Assembly: GCA_040357565.1 (NCBI GenBank)
Contig: JBDODJ010000130.1
Reading direction: 5' to 3' (one strand)
Origin: Cercozoa sp. M6MM
Lineage: Eukaryota > Endomyxa: Ascetosporea
DNA: 30,272 nucleotides
A model generated the notes under the pieces. That model did no database searches and was not told where the DNA came from. It saw only the letters and a list, made by a program, of their open reading frames with translations. Both the position numbers and the translations under genes were made by a program. Shown here in pieces: positions 11,600-21,890 of the stretch (positions within the stretch are counted from its first letter, which is position 1; each line of letters starts with the position of its first letter).

Positions 11600-13101
11600 C
11601 CAGTTTCGTGTCGCGTCAATTCGATACTTTGAGTAATTTCGGCGGCCACAGTGTCTGACGAAGTACGGGAAAATTAAAAAAACAAGATCTTTGTACACAG
11701 AAACAATGGAAGGTACCATCGTCGCGCTTGACCAGTCCAATACCACGCAGATTGAGCTGGTTGCCCGTCGGGAGCAGGCCAGCAGTTGCGTGCACTTGTG
11801 GCGACAAGATCGGATGATTCAGCACGAGCAGTGCGCCCATCTGGTGCAAGTCTAGTCGCTTGCGGATCTGCCGCCGCGCCAGTACGGCAGAGAACGCGAC
11901 CGACGAGGTTTCCCACTGTGAATGTATACGTCTTCACTAGAAAGAGAAACGAGACAAACAAAAGAAGAAACTGACACTGTCGTTAGAGCCGCTGCTTCGG
12001 CGCACTTGCGCGTGCAGCACCGTGGCACGCAGCACACGCGACTTGAGTAGATTCACCGGCGTTTCTTGCGTGAAATACGGCGCAAGCGTGAGCCAATCCG
12101 GAGTCAGCGGCGATTTCAGGTGCTTTCGCCGTCCTGCGGTTAGTCACCAAAACAAATAAATTGATGTACAAAAAAAGGAGTGTGTACTGCGAGCAAGCAA
12201 GCCTGGTGTCACGCCCTCTTGTCGAAAGATCGAAGGCAACTTGCTCATCTTACCGAGATACACGCCTGCGTGCAGACAACCAAAAAACTAAAAGTCCAAT
12301 TGAAGAAACAGCGAAAAGGTACATGCATCAAGCAGAGCAGTTAGTTCGCTTTCCGACAGGTTGGTCCTTTGATTCAACGCATAGAAAGCGGCAAGACATC
12401 GGTCGAACTGTGCGCTTTGCAAGCACGATCGCAATGTGAGTGCCAAAACTCTTGAACTCACGCTGCAAGAAACGACAACGCTCAAGTGAAGAAATAAAAC
12501 AACTTAAAAGCAAAACAGCATACTCTGGCCTGCTCGAGGCACGAACGAGAAGCTCCGTCATCAAACTTCGCTGTTGTTGCTGCGTTTTGACAAGTGACTT
12601 CGTCGCGCCTGCCGCTTCGTGCTCTTGAACACGGGAAACGACACGCTCCAGAAGAATGAGAGTGTCGTCCGAGATCAACGAGTCTACATCTGGGCAGAAA
12701 GCACGTCGTTGGGCAAAGCGTCGACGACATCAAAAGGCGAAACAACAGGAAAAGCTACTCAATGATTCGAACAGTCTCTGCAGCTCCGAACAACTTGCTG
12801 CGTCAAGATCACGCACAAGCAGCTCGTGCAGCAACTTTACGGTCCTTCTCGTTTCCCAAGTACTGGCGCCTAAAGTAAAGCGGAGGAAATCCAGGCAAGA
12901 AAGCAGAAGCAACTAAGACAAAACCGCACCGCGAGATCCTCTGCAGCGCCTGAATGCGACACTCGCTACTACTGTCAGACCAAGCGATGCAGCGCACGCG
13001 CAAAGCAGCATCTTATGATCCGTCATGATGCCGGCGAGAAAGCCTTCCGCGTGGCGGTTTGACTGACCCCCACTGCAGGAAGAGTGGGCGTTCGTTGGCA
13101 T
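11446..13101 (-). CDS. Helical-repeat (PPR-like) protein with poly-glutamine tract
   Basis: Nine exons (13074-13101, 12925-13011, 12759-12869, 12524-12689, 12323-12462, 12188-12265, 11976-12133, 11717-11915, 11446-11654) join in phase into 391 residues. The protein is mostly predicted helical. One stretch reads like pentatricopeptide helices: SCLQSAQFDRCLAAFYALNQ, then SELTALLDACVYLGKMSKL and FRQEGVTPGL. PPR proteins usually bind organelle RNA, but only one or two repeat-like units are visible, so the function is open. Near the C-terminus there is a run of 13 glutamines encoded purely by CAG, followed by RRNEPTDPMCGEWRG. The first exon (28 nt) and its 62-nt intron are the least certain; a later start is possible. 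The gene start faces the bromodomain gene across 264 bp. Confidence 0.6.
11560..11598. repeat. (CTG)13 / (CAG)13 trinucleotide repeat inside a coding exon
   Basis: Thirteen uninterrupted CTG units on the plus strand encode Gln13 on the minus strand. Absence of CAA interruptions means the tract is likely length-variable. Confidence 0.95.
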
Positions 13102-13365
13102 GATTCAACTCACAGCACTTCTCGTCGTATGCACAATCAGTGAGCGCTCTGGATCTGCACCCTAGCACGCCACAGTGCAAGAAATGCAGTTTTCTCGCTT
13201 GTCAACATTGATCATGTGGCTACAGTGGGTTTGGCGCTCTGCCACCACCTAGGGCCAGTCCACTGTAAGCAACAGTGTGCTAGTACTCTGATTGTGCTCT
13301 AAACGTGAATTGAGTGCGCTCGAAGCTAGTGTGCCGAGGGTACTTTGCTCGAGGGGTATCTTGGG
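13102..13365. promoter_or_regulatory. Divergent spacer between PPR-like and bromodomain genes
   Basis: A 264-bp spacer between two outward-reading genes. I see no coding potential and no clear TATA box; a shared promoter is inferred from the arrangement. Confidence 0.35.
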
Positions 13366-15283
13366 ATGGACCACCTGAGCGAGGAGGAGCGCTCGCAGCT
13401 GCGTGCTGAAGTGATAGCCGCTCTGGAGGCGTCTGGACACGGCCATGCAGCGCGTGACTCGACCTGGCGACTGTTCGAGCGAGCGCGACGGCATGAACTG
13501 ACAAAGGTTCTTGATCCCTTTTTTGCTTGGCTTTTTTTGGGGATAAGTTGTTTTAACAGGAAATTGAGGCCAAGTACAACATGAAGCTCAATAAGCCACC
13601 CCCAAAGAAACGTGGACGCCCACGAAAGCCGAAAGCGCCGCCTAAGGTCACGGTGGACGAGGAAGACGAGACCGAGGAGGAGGTCGATCCCGAGTACGAG
13701 ATCCTGGCCAAGAGTGCGCGTCAGGCCGGCCAGCCCGCTCTCGCTGCCGACGAGCAGGTTCGCTCGCTATTTTGCCTCTTATTTCGCACGCCGCATTTTT
13801 GTTTTTCAGAGACGTGCGACGCTGCTCGAGATCCTCGACGAACTCATCGCGCGTCCCGAATCGCGTAGCTTTGCACCCTCTTCGTGTTTGCGAAATTCGG
13901 CGAAAGATGTGTGAAATTGAGTGAAGTTTTTGTGAAACCTGTGAAAACTTTGCGAAATCGAGTGATAGCTTTGTGTGAAACTTGTGGAAGCCTGTGAAAC
14001 TTGTGACAGCTTTGCGAAAAAGCTTGAATTTGCTTGAAAGCTTTGCGAAAAAGCTTGAAATTGCTTGATAGCTTTGTGAAACTTGCGACAGTTTTGTGAA
14101 ATTGAGCGAAAGTGTGCAAGATCAAGTGAAACGCTTTGTTGGCGATGCGATGTGCTGCGCAGTGGCGTTTCGCGAGCCAGTGACGGACGAAATCGCGCCG
14201 GGCTATTCCGAAATCATCGAGATTCCGATGGACACGAGCACGCTGCGGCGGCGGTTGTTGCAGGGCGGTTTCTTCCCGACTGTGCAGCACTTTATCGACG
14301 CTCTGTCGCTCATCTGGATCAATTGTCGCACCGTACCCCCTTGTACCCCCTTGTACCCCTTGTACCTTTTTACCCCTCCCCCCAGTACAACGCTCCGGAG
14401 AGCGAGCTGGTCGAAGTGGCCGACGAGCTAGACGAGTGGTGTCGCGGGCGCCTGCAAGAAGCGCTGCCATCCGACCGGTCACTGCCGCTGCCGTCCGCGC
14501 GGATGAAGACGCCGCGCGAACGACTGCGAAACGCTCGCGCCGAACGCGTGCGGCGCCGCGCCAAGGAGGTGCACACACCGCCGCCCGACGACGAGGACTT
14601 CGTGCCCGACGCTGTTGCCGCCGACGACGCCGACATCGACTTTGACGAAGAGCCCGAAACCAAGCGACGCCGTCTCGACGCACCCAAGCGCGCCAAAGGT
14701 TTCGGTCTTCGCTTTGCTTTCGCTCTTTGCTTTCCTTTTCTTTGCTTTGATTTTTGCTAAATTTCGCATTGATTTCGCGTTGATTTTGCGTTGATATCGT
14801 GTTAATGTCGCATTGTTTTCGCGTGAACATGTCGATCTCGTTGGACCTGTGGTTTTGTGTTTGTGATTGTAGCTTGGTTGCGACGCGTGGTTTGGTTTAT
14901 GTGCAGTAAGCACGGGTAAGAAGAAGCGCGGGCGGCCCAAAGGGTCGAAGAACAAGAGCACGAGGGAGCGCGAGGCACGCGAAGCAGCCGAAGCGGCAAA
15001 GCGAATCTCGCCGCAGCAGCTGCAGCAGCACCAGCAGCAGTGCTTTGCCGCACTGGTGCACGGACGGCCCTTCCCGTCGCCCCCACGACCGCTGGCTGAG
15101 CAGCAGCACAAGGAGCAGCACAAGGAGCAGGAGCTAATTGAGTCAGCAGCTCAGGAAGCAAGGCAACACGAGCACAGTGCCGAAGCTTCGCAACCGCGTG
15201 TCGATCTGCTGCTTGGTATGCTGTTTGCACGCGCACAACGCCGTCGTCGTCGAGTAACTGCTGTTGTTAATGCCTTGCGTTAA
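13366..15283 (+). CDS. Bromodomain protein with two AT-hooks (chromatin reader)
   Basis: Six exons (13366-13506, 13560-13757, 13810-13864, 14163-14332, 14386-14698, 14907-15283) give 417 residues. Residues 4-55 form a helical N-terminal module. An AT-hook follows (KKRGRPRKPK, about residue 63), then an acidic linker. The bromodomain runs from about 115 to 205: TLLEILDELIARPES, then FREPV..EIAPGYSEIIEIPMD and a final WINCRTYN, where Asn190 is the acetyl-lysine contact residue of the family. A basic/acidic linker leads to a second AT-hook (GKKKRGRPKGSKNK, about residue 297) and a Gln/Glu-rich tail. Bromodomains bind acetylated lysines and AT-hooks bind the minor groove, so a nuclear chromatin role is expected. 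The bromodomain is split by a 298-nt intron, long for this window. The Met at 13366 is the first ATG of the frame. Confidence 0.88.
13865..14162 (+). repeat. Repeat-bearing intron of the bromodomain gene
   Basis: This 298-nt intron is five times the local norm. It consists largely of degenerate tandem units built on GTGAAACTTGTG and AGCTTTGCGAAAAAGCTTGA. Removal restores the bromodomain frame exactly (ARPES then LAFREPV), which supports it being an intron. Confidence 0.75.
14699..14906 (+). repeat. Second repeat-bearing intron of the bromodomain gene
   Basis: A 208-nt intron with tandem variants of TTCGCATTGAT / TTCGCGTTGAT / TTGCGTTGAT. Its GATTTCGC words are complementary to GCGAAATC in the 298-nt intron upstream. 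Splicing it out joins the acidic/basic linker to the second AT-hook in phase. Confidence 0.65.
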
Positions 15284-15650
15284 CTGAGCTAACTCGACTC
15301 GAACTGAACACGACAGCAAAGCAATTGTTACAGTCTGACTCAGATTACGCACTCCGCGAGGAACCCAGGCTGACAGCAAGGAGAAAGAATTGTGAAGAGT
15401 TGTGGCTTTGTGGCACTGCTGCCTAGTGTAAAGCTGACTGGACCTGTCTGAAAGCCAGTTGGGGGGTTTTCGTCCTTCGCCTCTATTAGACGACTTACTT
15501 CTTTTATTTAGTTCTTTCGCTGACAAACGTCAGTAACACAATTGCTATTAATGAAAACAGGCAACAGTGCGTGTTAAGTTAGCTATTCTCTGGGGCTGGA
15601 GAGGGCAACGCAAGGCTTTCGCTAGTATGGTGCGTTCCATGTGATTACGC
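15284..15650. other. Convergent intergenic region, about 370 bp
   Basis: Nothing coding is seen between the stop of the bromodomain gene and the stop of the eIF4A3 gene. It should contain both 3' ends. Confidence 0.4.
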
Positions 15651-17701
15651 TTACAGCAGGTCCTCGACTGTAGCACAAAGAATAAAGCAAGGAAGGAAGG
15701 GAAGTAAGGAATCATAGGGAAGCAAGGGGAAAGAGGCAGTACTCTTGACAGGCATCTCGTCGATCTGCGTGCCGTAGAACTGCTGGATGTCCTGCAGCAT
15801 GTGCATCTCGTCGGCCTTGACCAGATTGATGGCGACACCCTTGCGACCGAAGCGGCCGGAGCGACCGATGCGGTGCAGGTAGTTCTCACGCTGCAGCGGC
15901 AGGTCGTAGTTGATGACCACCGAGACCTGCTGGATGTCGATACCGCGGCCCATCACATCGGTACAGATGAGCACGCGCGTCTTGCCCTGTCGGAACTGAT
16001 TGAGGATCTGCTCACGCTCCTGCTGCGTCATCTGACCGTGCAGTGATGCCACCGTGAAGTTCGCCTGCAGGGGGAGAGAAGTAGGGGGGGGGGGGGATAG
16101 GGTTAGTGGAGTCAGTCTTACCTTGCGCATCTGCTCGGCAAGCCACTCGACCTTCTCGCGCTTGTTGACAAAGATACACGCCTGCGTGATCGTCAGCGTG
16201 TCGTACAGGTCGCACAGCGTGTCGAACTTCCACTGCTCGCGGTCCACCGCTGCCCGAGGGGTAGGGGTAAGAAGGGTAAGAAGGGTAAGTATAGGGGGAC
16301 AACGTACCAATGAAGAACTGCTTGATGCCTTCGAGTGTAAGTTCATCACGCTTCACGAGAATCTTCACAGGGTCGTTCATGAACTTGCGTGTCATGTCGA
16401 GCACGTTACCCGACACCGTAGCCGACACCAGGATGACCTGTCACACAAACGCGTGTGTCACATCAACAAGCTTGCTAGTACTGCGTGTCAGTACCTGCGT
16501 GGTAGCCGGCAGGTACTGGTAGATCTCGTACAGGTCCTCCTTGAAGTTGCGGTTCAGCATTTCGTCGGCCTCGTCAATGACGAGAAGCTTAATGTTCGTC
16601 GTGTCCAGGTGACCCTGTGTATGTCCATAGTAAAAAAAAAGCCACTTGATTGATTAAGGGTGCGAGCTACCTCCTTCATCATGTGCTGCACACGGCCTGG
16701 CGTGCCACTCACGACATGCACACCGGCCTGCAGTGCGCGCACGTCGTCGCTCACGGAACGACCGCCGATGAGACAGTGCACCTGTGAGTGTACCTCATTA
16801 ATACACACACAAACAACCTCAGTGTAAGAATGCAGGTACACGAGCGTGCATGTGCTCGCCGAAAGCCGTCATGACGTTGCGCGACTGGTCGGCCAGTTCG
16901 CGCGTCGGCGACAGCACCTGAGTGACCACATCAGTTTGCACAGCAGCACAGCCACCCAAACAGCACACAATCGTGTTCTACCAGAGCTTGCGTGTGACGC
17001 GACTTAGTGTCGATGCACTGCAGCGTCGCAATGCAGAAGATCGTCGTCTTACCCGTACCCGACTGCGACTGAGCAATCACGTCGCGGCCCTCCAGAATCT
17101 GCGCAACACGTTTCAGTTACTCTTGCTTCACATTAAAGCTTACACCAGTTCACAATAACAGTGCAAGCTTGCGAAAGCTCGTGACAGCACCCAAGAAACT
17201 CAAGCACTATTCTACCGGACGAATGGCACGCTGCTGGATGGCCGACGGTCGCTCAAAGCCGTAGTGGTAGATGCCACGCAGAAGCTCCTGCTTCAATCCC
17301 ATGCGCTGCACACAAACCACTCAATAAAGTTGACTCTAAACGTATTCGACTGCACTCCCGTCAAGCCACACATTTCGGCAAGCTTCGCACGCTTTTGTCA
17401 AGAGCTCAAAAGTGGACTCACGTCAAACGACGGGATGGCGTCAACGTTGTCACCCTCATCGGCGAGCTTGGGACCACCTAAACAAAAGAAACACAACAAT
17501 CTCAAAAACGCAAAAACCAAAAGAAAACAGAAAACAAAAAGCACAAGAAATCAATTGGAACACAGGCGACTTACGGTGTCTGCGACGCTCGTGAGACCGC
17601 GAACGGGAACGGGAACGGCCTACACACTCAGGACGAATAAGCTCAGACGGCAAGTGGGGCCACTGGATTTCCCTCTCTCAGAAAACCAACTTACGACTCA
17701 T
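15651..17701 (-). CDS. EIF4A3: eIF4A3-type DEAD-box RNA helicase (exon junction complex core) with RS-rich N-terminus
   Basis: Twelve exons (17695-17701, 17575-17619, 17422-17477, 17216-17305, 16982-17098, 16840-16917, 16671-16781, 16495-16614, 16308-16437, 16122-16249, 15743-16064, 15651-15667) total 1221 nt, 406 residues, close to the usual 411. eIF4A3 clamps ATP-dependently onto spliced mRNA. The motifs are present: [31 protein letters not shown], and RGID...[39 protein letters not shown] and the ending [14 protein letters not shown] point to eIF4A3 over eIF4A1/2. Two oddities: the N-terminus is [18 protein letters not shown], an SR-protein-like tail, and the start codon sits in a 7-nt exon. 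Motif Ia continues as LADQSRN rather than the usual LAxQI. Confidence 0.92.
16083..16095. repeat. Poly-G run inside an eIF4A3 intron
   Basis: An uninterrupted run of about 13 G (poly-C on the transcribed sense of the gene) just outside the acceptor CCCTGCAG of the 16065-16121 intron. It acts as the polypyrimidine tract of that intron. Confidence 0.8.
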
Positions 17702-17910
17702 GGGATCTCTAGGTAACTACTGTGGTACGTTCACACCAGTGGACACCTCTCAAGGGCGTGGTGACTCGATAATGAGATTGCCGGAGCGCCGGAACAATAT
17801 TAGAAAAATAAATGCGATGCTAGTGAAGAATTTATTGTTTTTTTTGTTTAATTGCGATAAAATGCACGCAATTGACGAAATCGACCTGTAAACCGAAAAA
17901 TATACCACAT
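17702..17910. promoter_or_regulatory. Bidirectional promoter region between eIF4A3 and HAD phosphatase genes
   Basis: A 209-bp spacer between two outward start codons (17701 minus, 17911 plus). It is AT-rich toward the plus-strand gene (GAATTTATTGTTTTTTTTG). At this size both core promoters must be contained in or overlap it. Confidence 0.45.
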
Positions 17911-19300
17911 ATGACCACAGTCACCCTCAAACCGATGCTTCACATTTTTTACAGAGTTTTGCTCGACATGGACGGGGTCGTCTGGCGCTCCCATAACGTA
18001 CTTGTTCTTTTGAATGCATCAGGACAAGTGTATGTTTTTATCGTCCGCTCAGTTGCTTCCGCGTGCGAGAGAAACGATCGAAGCACTGCGAAGCAAAGGC
18101 ATCCGAGTCGGCTTCGTCACCAACAGTTCCAAAAAGAGTCGCATCAGTGCAGCGCAGCAGTTGACGAAACTTGGCATTCCGACCGACAAATCCGACTGTT
18201 TCACGAGTGCTTGGAGGTGAGTTTCTGAAACAGCACAATCATTGCTTTCTGAGCTTTCATTTTAAACCGCATTGTTTCAGTGCTGCTCAGTTGCTGCGGC
18301 GACGTGGCTTTCATCCAGATGGCAGTCGACCGGAGGAGCAAGTACTGGTCATCGGCAGTTCTGCTATGGAAGAGGAATTGACTGAGGTAATCGTGTTTAG
18401 ATTTTGATTGCAAGCGTTTCTCCACATTGACTTGCTTGACTTGTTCCTGGCCAGGCTAAAGTGCCATTTACGCACATTGACGTCTTGTTGAAGGAAGCAG
18501 CTGCCCACGAGTCAGCGACTGGTGACGATGACGATGATCTCTTGCGAAAGTCGAATGCAACCGTTCATCTGACTCGCAACCAGCTGGCCCACGTTGATTT
18601 GCTTGATCGGTGCGGAGGCGTTCTCATGGGCTATGACAACGAATTTACGTACTCGAAGTTGGCTCTCATGGTGTTGCATCTGCACCTGCCGCGTGTGGAC
18701 TTTTTCGCCACCAATCTCGACTGTATATCTTTTGCTTTCAAAGAGACGTCTTTACAAAAACGTATGTAGCCACGTTCCCGGTGAACAACGGCCGTCTACT
18801 GGCAGGCACGGGTGCCATGTTCGCTGCTGCTGCTGTCGCGTCGGATAAGCGGCCGATCAACAGTGGCAAGCCTGAGAAGGATTTTGCCGTCTCAGTCCTG
18901 GAGCACTTTGGTGTTCTTGCCTCGCGTACTCTCATGGTACCCCATCTTTGTGTGCATTTTTGCCTTCTCCAACCAAATGCCTGTTAGGTGGGCGATCGGT
19001 TGGACACTGACGTGCTCTTTGGCAAGCACTCTGGCATGCGCACTGCCCTCGTTCTGACTGGCGTAGTTTCTCTTGATTGGTCTTAAATGAGAACGGAAAT
19101 TGTCGATGTGTTGTTGAATCTATGACTTAGGTGTGTAACCAAGAGGACGCAGACAATGCTGGTATTGTTTTTAAAATGATGTTTAACTCAAATTGGAATA
19201 TACCTCACGCTTTTTTGGGGTGTGCACAGGCGAGGCTAGCAAGCCCGACTTTGTGCTTAACGGTCTGGCCGACCTCGAACCTCTTGCGCTGAGCCTCTAA
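17911..19300 (+). CDS. PGP: HAD-superfamily phosphatase, phosphoglycolate/4-nitrophenyl phosphatase type
   Basis: Eight exons (17911-17997, 18053-18216, 18281-18386, 18455-18722, 18770-18936, 18988-19062, 19131-19161, 19230-19300) give 322 residues, the usual length of this family. It hydrolyses 2-phosphoglycolate or similar small phosphates through an aspartyl-phosphate. The motifs are in order: LLDMDGVVW with nucleophile Asp19 and acid Asp21 (motif I), VGFVTNSSKKSR (motif II Thr/Asn), FFATNLDSTFP and GTGAMFAAA (class II cap region), NSGKPEKDF (motif III Lys) and MVGDRLDTDVLFG (motif IV acidic pair). The cap carries a Asp-rich insert (GDDDDDLL). The ending GLADLEPLAL fits PGP. Phosphoglycolate salvage would suit a photosynthetic or formerly photosynthetic host, but the enzyme is also universal as metabolite repair. 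Intact. Confidence 0.9.
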
Positions 19301-19427
19301 CTACCGCCCCAGCTTCATATGTCAACCGCCCCTGAAACCCATGGTTAGTTAATTGACGACTTTCGTTTCATTCCGTCCTTAGTCTGGTCGAGCGTAGCTC
19401 ATACAACGTAAATCAAGCGCAACAGCC

Positions 19428-19506
19428 ATGCGCTTCTGATCCACCCAGTACCACCCGACTGGTACATAGGAACTGCAGAGTTGGTGTCTTAGTCGACTAA
19501 ACTAAC
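19428..19506 (-). repeat. Copy B of the dispersed element shared with 11298-11376
   Basis: See the copy at 11298. This copy overlaps the last two bases of the TBC-gene coding region: its block GACTAAACTAAC contains the reverse complement of that gene's stop codon at 19502-19504. The rest lies in the 3' flank. Confidence 0.6.
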
Positions 19507-21647
19507 GAAACGTAGGCGAATCGGGAACAGAGGACGCGGCACCACCGAACAGCGCCTGGTACAAGAAGGCCTGTGACAGGAGCTCCTCAACCTGCCGCGT
19601 GTCCTGCCAAAGCAAACACAAGTGTCGTCAAAAAAGGAGCAGAGATCTCGGGGGTGTGTACCCAGTGTAGCAGCGGCGGCATACGCTGCAGAAACAGGAT
19701 GATGTCTTGAAACGGCAAGGTGCGCAAGTGCTCGCCGAACTGCACGAGAAGAGCCGCACACACGAAGACGTGAAACTCACGAAACGCTGCGCCTGTCTCA
19801 AAGCACACCTTTTATTTTTGTGCTCAACAGGGCGATATGGCGTTTCTACATACCTAGATCAGCGCCGAGCGAGAAGTACGCGTCCCAGAGTCGCAACATG
19901 CACGGCAGCGGCAACTCGCGTATCAGCAAGCAGTTCATCCAACGGAACGCGAACTGAAGCAGCACCTGAAGTCACAAAGCACAGCAATACAAACTATCAA
20001 CAGAAAAAGGGAAGAGAGTGCACCACGCTAGACTCTTGCAGATGCTCGTGAAGCGCCTGATCGACGCGAGGCAGCAATTCTCCTAACCGCGCGATTTGCC
20101 TTTGAATGCCTGGCTGCTGATGCGTGTAGTGGTCCTGAATCACGTCCAGAAGTTTTCCCAAACAGCAGAAAACGTCAGCTTCCACGACCGCAAGTGCCTG
20201 CAAAGTATTGCGATACACGTACACCCCATCTCGCACAAAGAAGTGCACAAACCATGTCTGCGTCAAGTTCAGAGTCGACGCTTTGCGATGCCGAGTTGCT
20301 TTCGCTTTCAGTTCGTGTTTGATCGCTCCTAGAATCATCAGTGTGCTTTTTCTCACTGAACTGCTCCACGTCGGTGCCATCATCCTTGCCATTGCCACTG
20401 TTGACGTTTTGGTCATCGTTTCCGGTGACGTTGTCACCAGCAGTTTCGTCAACTAAGTCCGTGCAGTACCGGTCCTTCTCACTTTCATCACCAAAGCGTC
20501 GAGCAACTTGCGACTGAAAGAAAACCGTTTACTTCAAAAGCTCGGTGGTGCTAAGAGCAATGAAAGTACCAAGTCGAGTGGATCGCGCACAAATCGTCGT
20601 AAAAAGCACACAAACAACGGCGTCGCCACGTCGTTGATGCCTTGGACGTAACTCGTTGCAGGATGTCTCAGAGCGTAAATAAAAAGCACCCTCCTGTATA
20701 GAAACACGCAAACGTTCATGTATTTGCCGTGCGAATCTGCAACATACCTGAGCGCTTCTTGGAGGCGTCTTAAGCGGAACCCTTCGTACAAGGGGACTGT
20801 GCGCGGTACGTCCACATCGATCTGGCGCATGCAGCTTCTCTGTAAAAAGACAGATATTTGTTGAGTTGGAATTCTTCATTGTTGAAACTTCAAAGGAGCA
20901 ACAGCTACCTGAGTGCGCGTCAGTGCCATATTCGCATCGTCGCGAACCGCACTCTGCCAGTATCTGTCCCAAGGAGGATATTTCATGAACGAAGAACAGC
21001 TGACCAAGACAAAGCAAATTCACCTCTTCACCAAAAGCGCATAGTCGCTTCTTCGCTGCTGCATTCCTCTTTCTCTTCTGTCCTACTCGGTGTCTAAACA
21101 TCGCGAGAATGCACGCTCAAAGTCGGAGAACACAGTACTTTGTCACGCGGCGCATAGCCAAGCAACAACGGCCATACTTGAAAACGCAGATCCTCAGGAA
21201 CCCCGTTCCAGCAAACCTGAAAAAATACGCAAACTAACTCCATACAATATCGCAACACGTCATCACAATCGTACCTTGCGGAGAGCAACGAGGTCACAGC
21301 GCGGCTTGCCAATAATTGCCCTCAGTCGCCTGCGTGAGTGTCCTTCGGCACGCAGACGTGCAGTCTCGCGCCGCTCACGCTGGCTTTGCATGCGTCGCGA
21401 AGACTCTGAAATCGAAGCCGATCTTGACCGCGATCCATCCAAGCGGAGTGACTCACTCCTCGAAATTGAGTTGCTCTGCTGATCACTCCCCCTGCAATCG
21501 TCCTCGTCCTCCAGACTGCTTGTCGTGGGCGAGGACTCACGGGATGAGCGCAGCCAGTTAACTCTGTCCTCACATGCAAAAGAAAATAATCACTCGAATC
21601 AGGACGCCACCAAGGCCAGATCCACGTTAAAAATACATAAAGCTCAT
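19502..21647 (-). CDS. TBC1D22: TBC1D22-type RabGAP
   Basis: Twelve exons (21637-21647, 21275-21563, 21139-21216, 21032-21093, 20909-20999, 20748-20839, 20570-20693, 20253-20513, 20027-20197, 19854-19965, 19662-19792, 19502-19603) give 507 residues. TBC proteins speed GTP hydrolysis by Rab GTPases on membranes. The N-terminal 95 residues are Ser/Arg/Glu-rich. The domain starts at CWNGVPEDLRFQVWPLLLGY. The arginine finger is IDVDVPRT (Arg190) and the glutamine finger is RHPATSYVQGIND (Gln225), as in TBC1D22. DVFCCLGKLLDVIQDHYTHQ, QPGIQRQ, AFRWMN and EFHVFVCAALL also follow TBC1D22. An acidic insert of about 87 residues (exon 20253-20513) interrupts the domain after RDPLDL. Joining 21032-21093 to 20909-20999 requires a 32-nt intron (21000-21031), unusually short. 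The start lies in an 11-nt exon. Confidence 0.88.
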
Positions 21648-21890
21648 CGTCGCATACGCCTAGAACGCCTGGTAAACTTGAAAAAATATCACCAAGCTGT
21701 TTATTTACATTTTGTTGACCAATGTTAAAAATAAAACTCGGAGGCCTTTAGTAATACTGGTCGAGAACGCGCGCGAGTGCGTGTACTGAATGTGGTAACT
21801 TTGGCGGTCACGCTAGCTCAGTGTCAATCCGGGCGGATTGTTTCTGACCAACAAAAAAAGAGTGAAGGGTGCGCAGACGAAACACTCGGC
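21648..21890. promoter_or_regulatory. Divergent promoter spacer between TBC and zinc-finger genes
   Basis: A 243-bp spacer between outward starts at 21647 (minus) and 21891 (plus). No TATA box in the expected position on either strand; shared promoter inferred. Confidence 0.4.

Noticed and set aside
13844..14830. 328-codon minus-strand open frame
   Set aside because: It is antisense to the bromodomain exons and repeat introns; its Arg-rich and Lys/Phe-rich text comes from GC-rich coding sequence and repeats read backwards.
15651..17701. Translation factor eIF4A1/2 identity for the DEAD-box gene
   Set aside because: [22 protein letters not shown] and TQIDEMPV match the eIF4A3 branch better.
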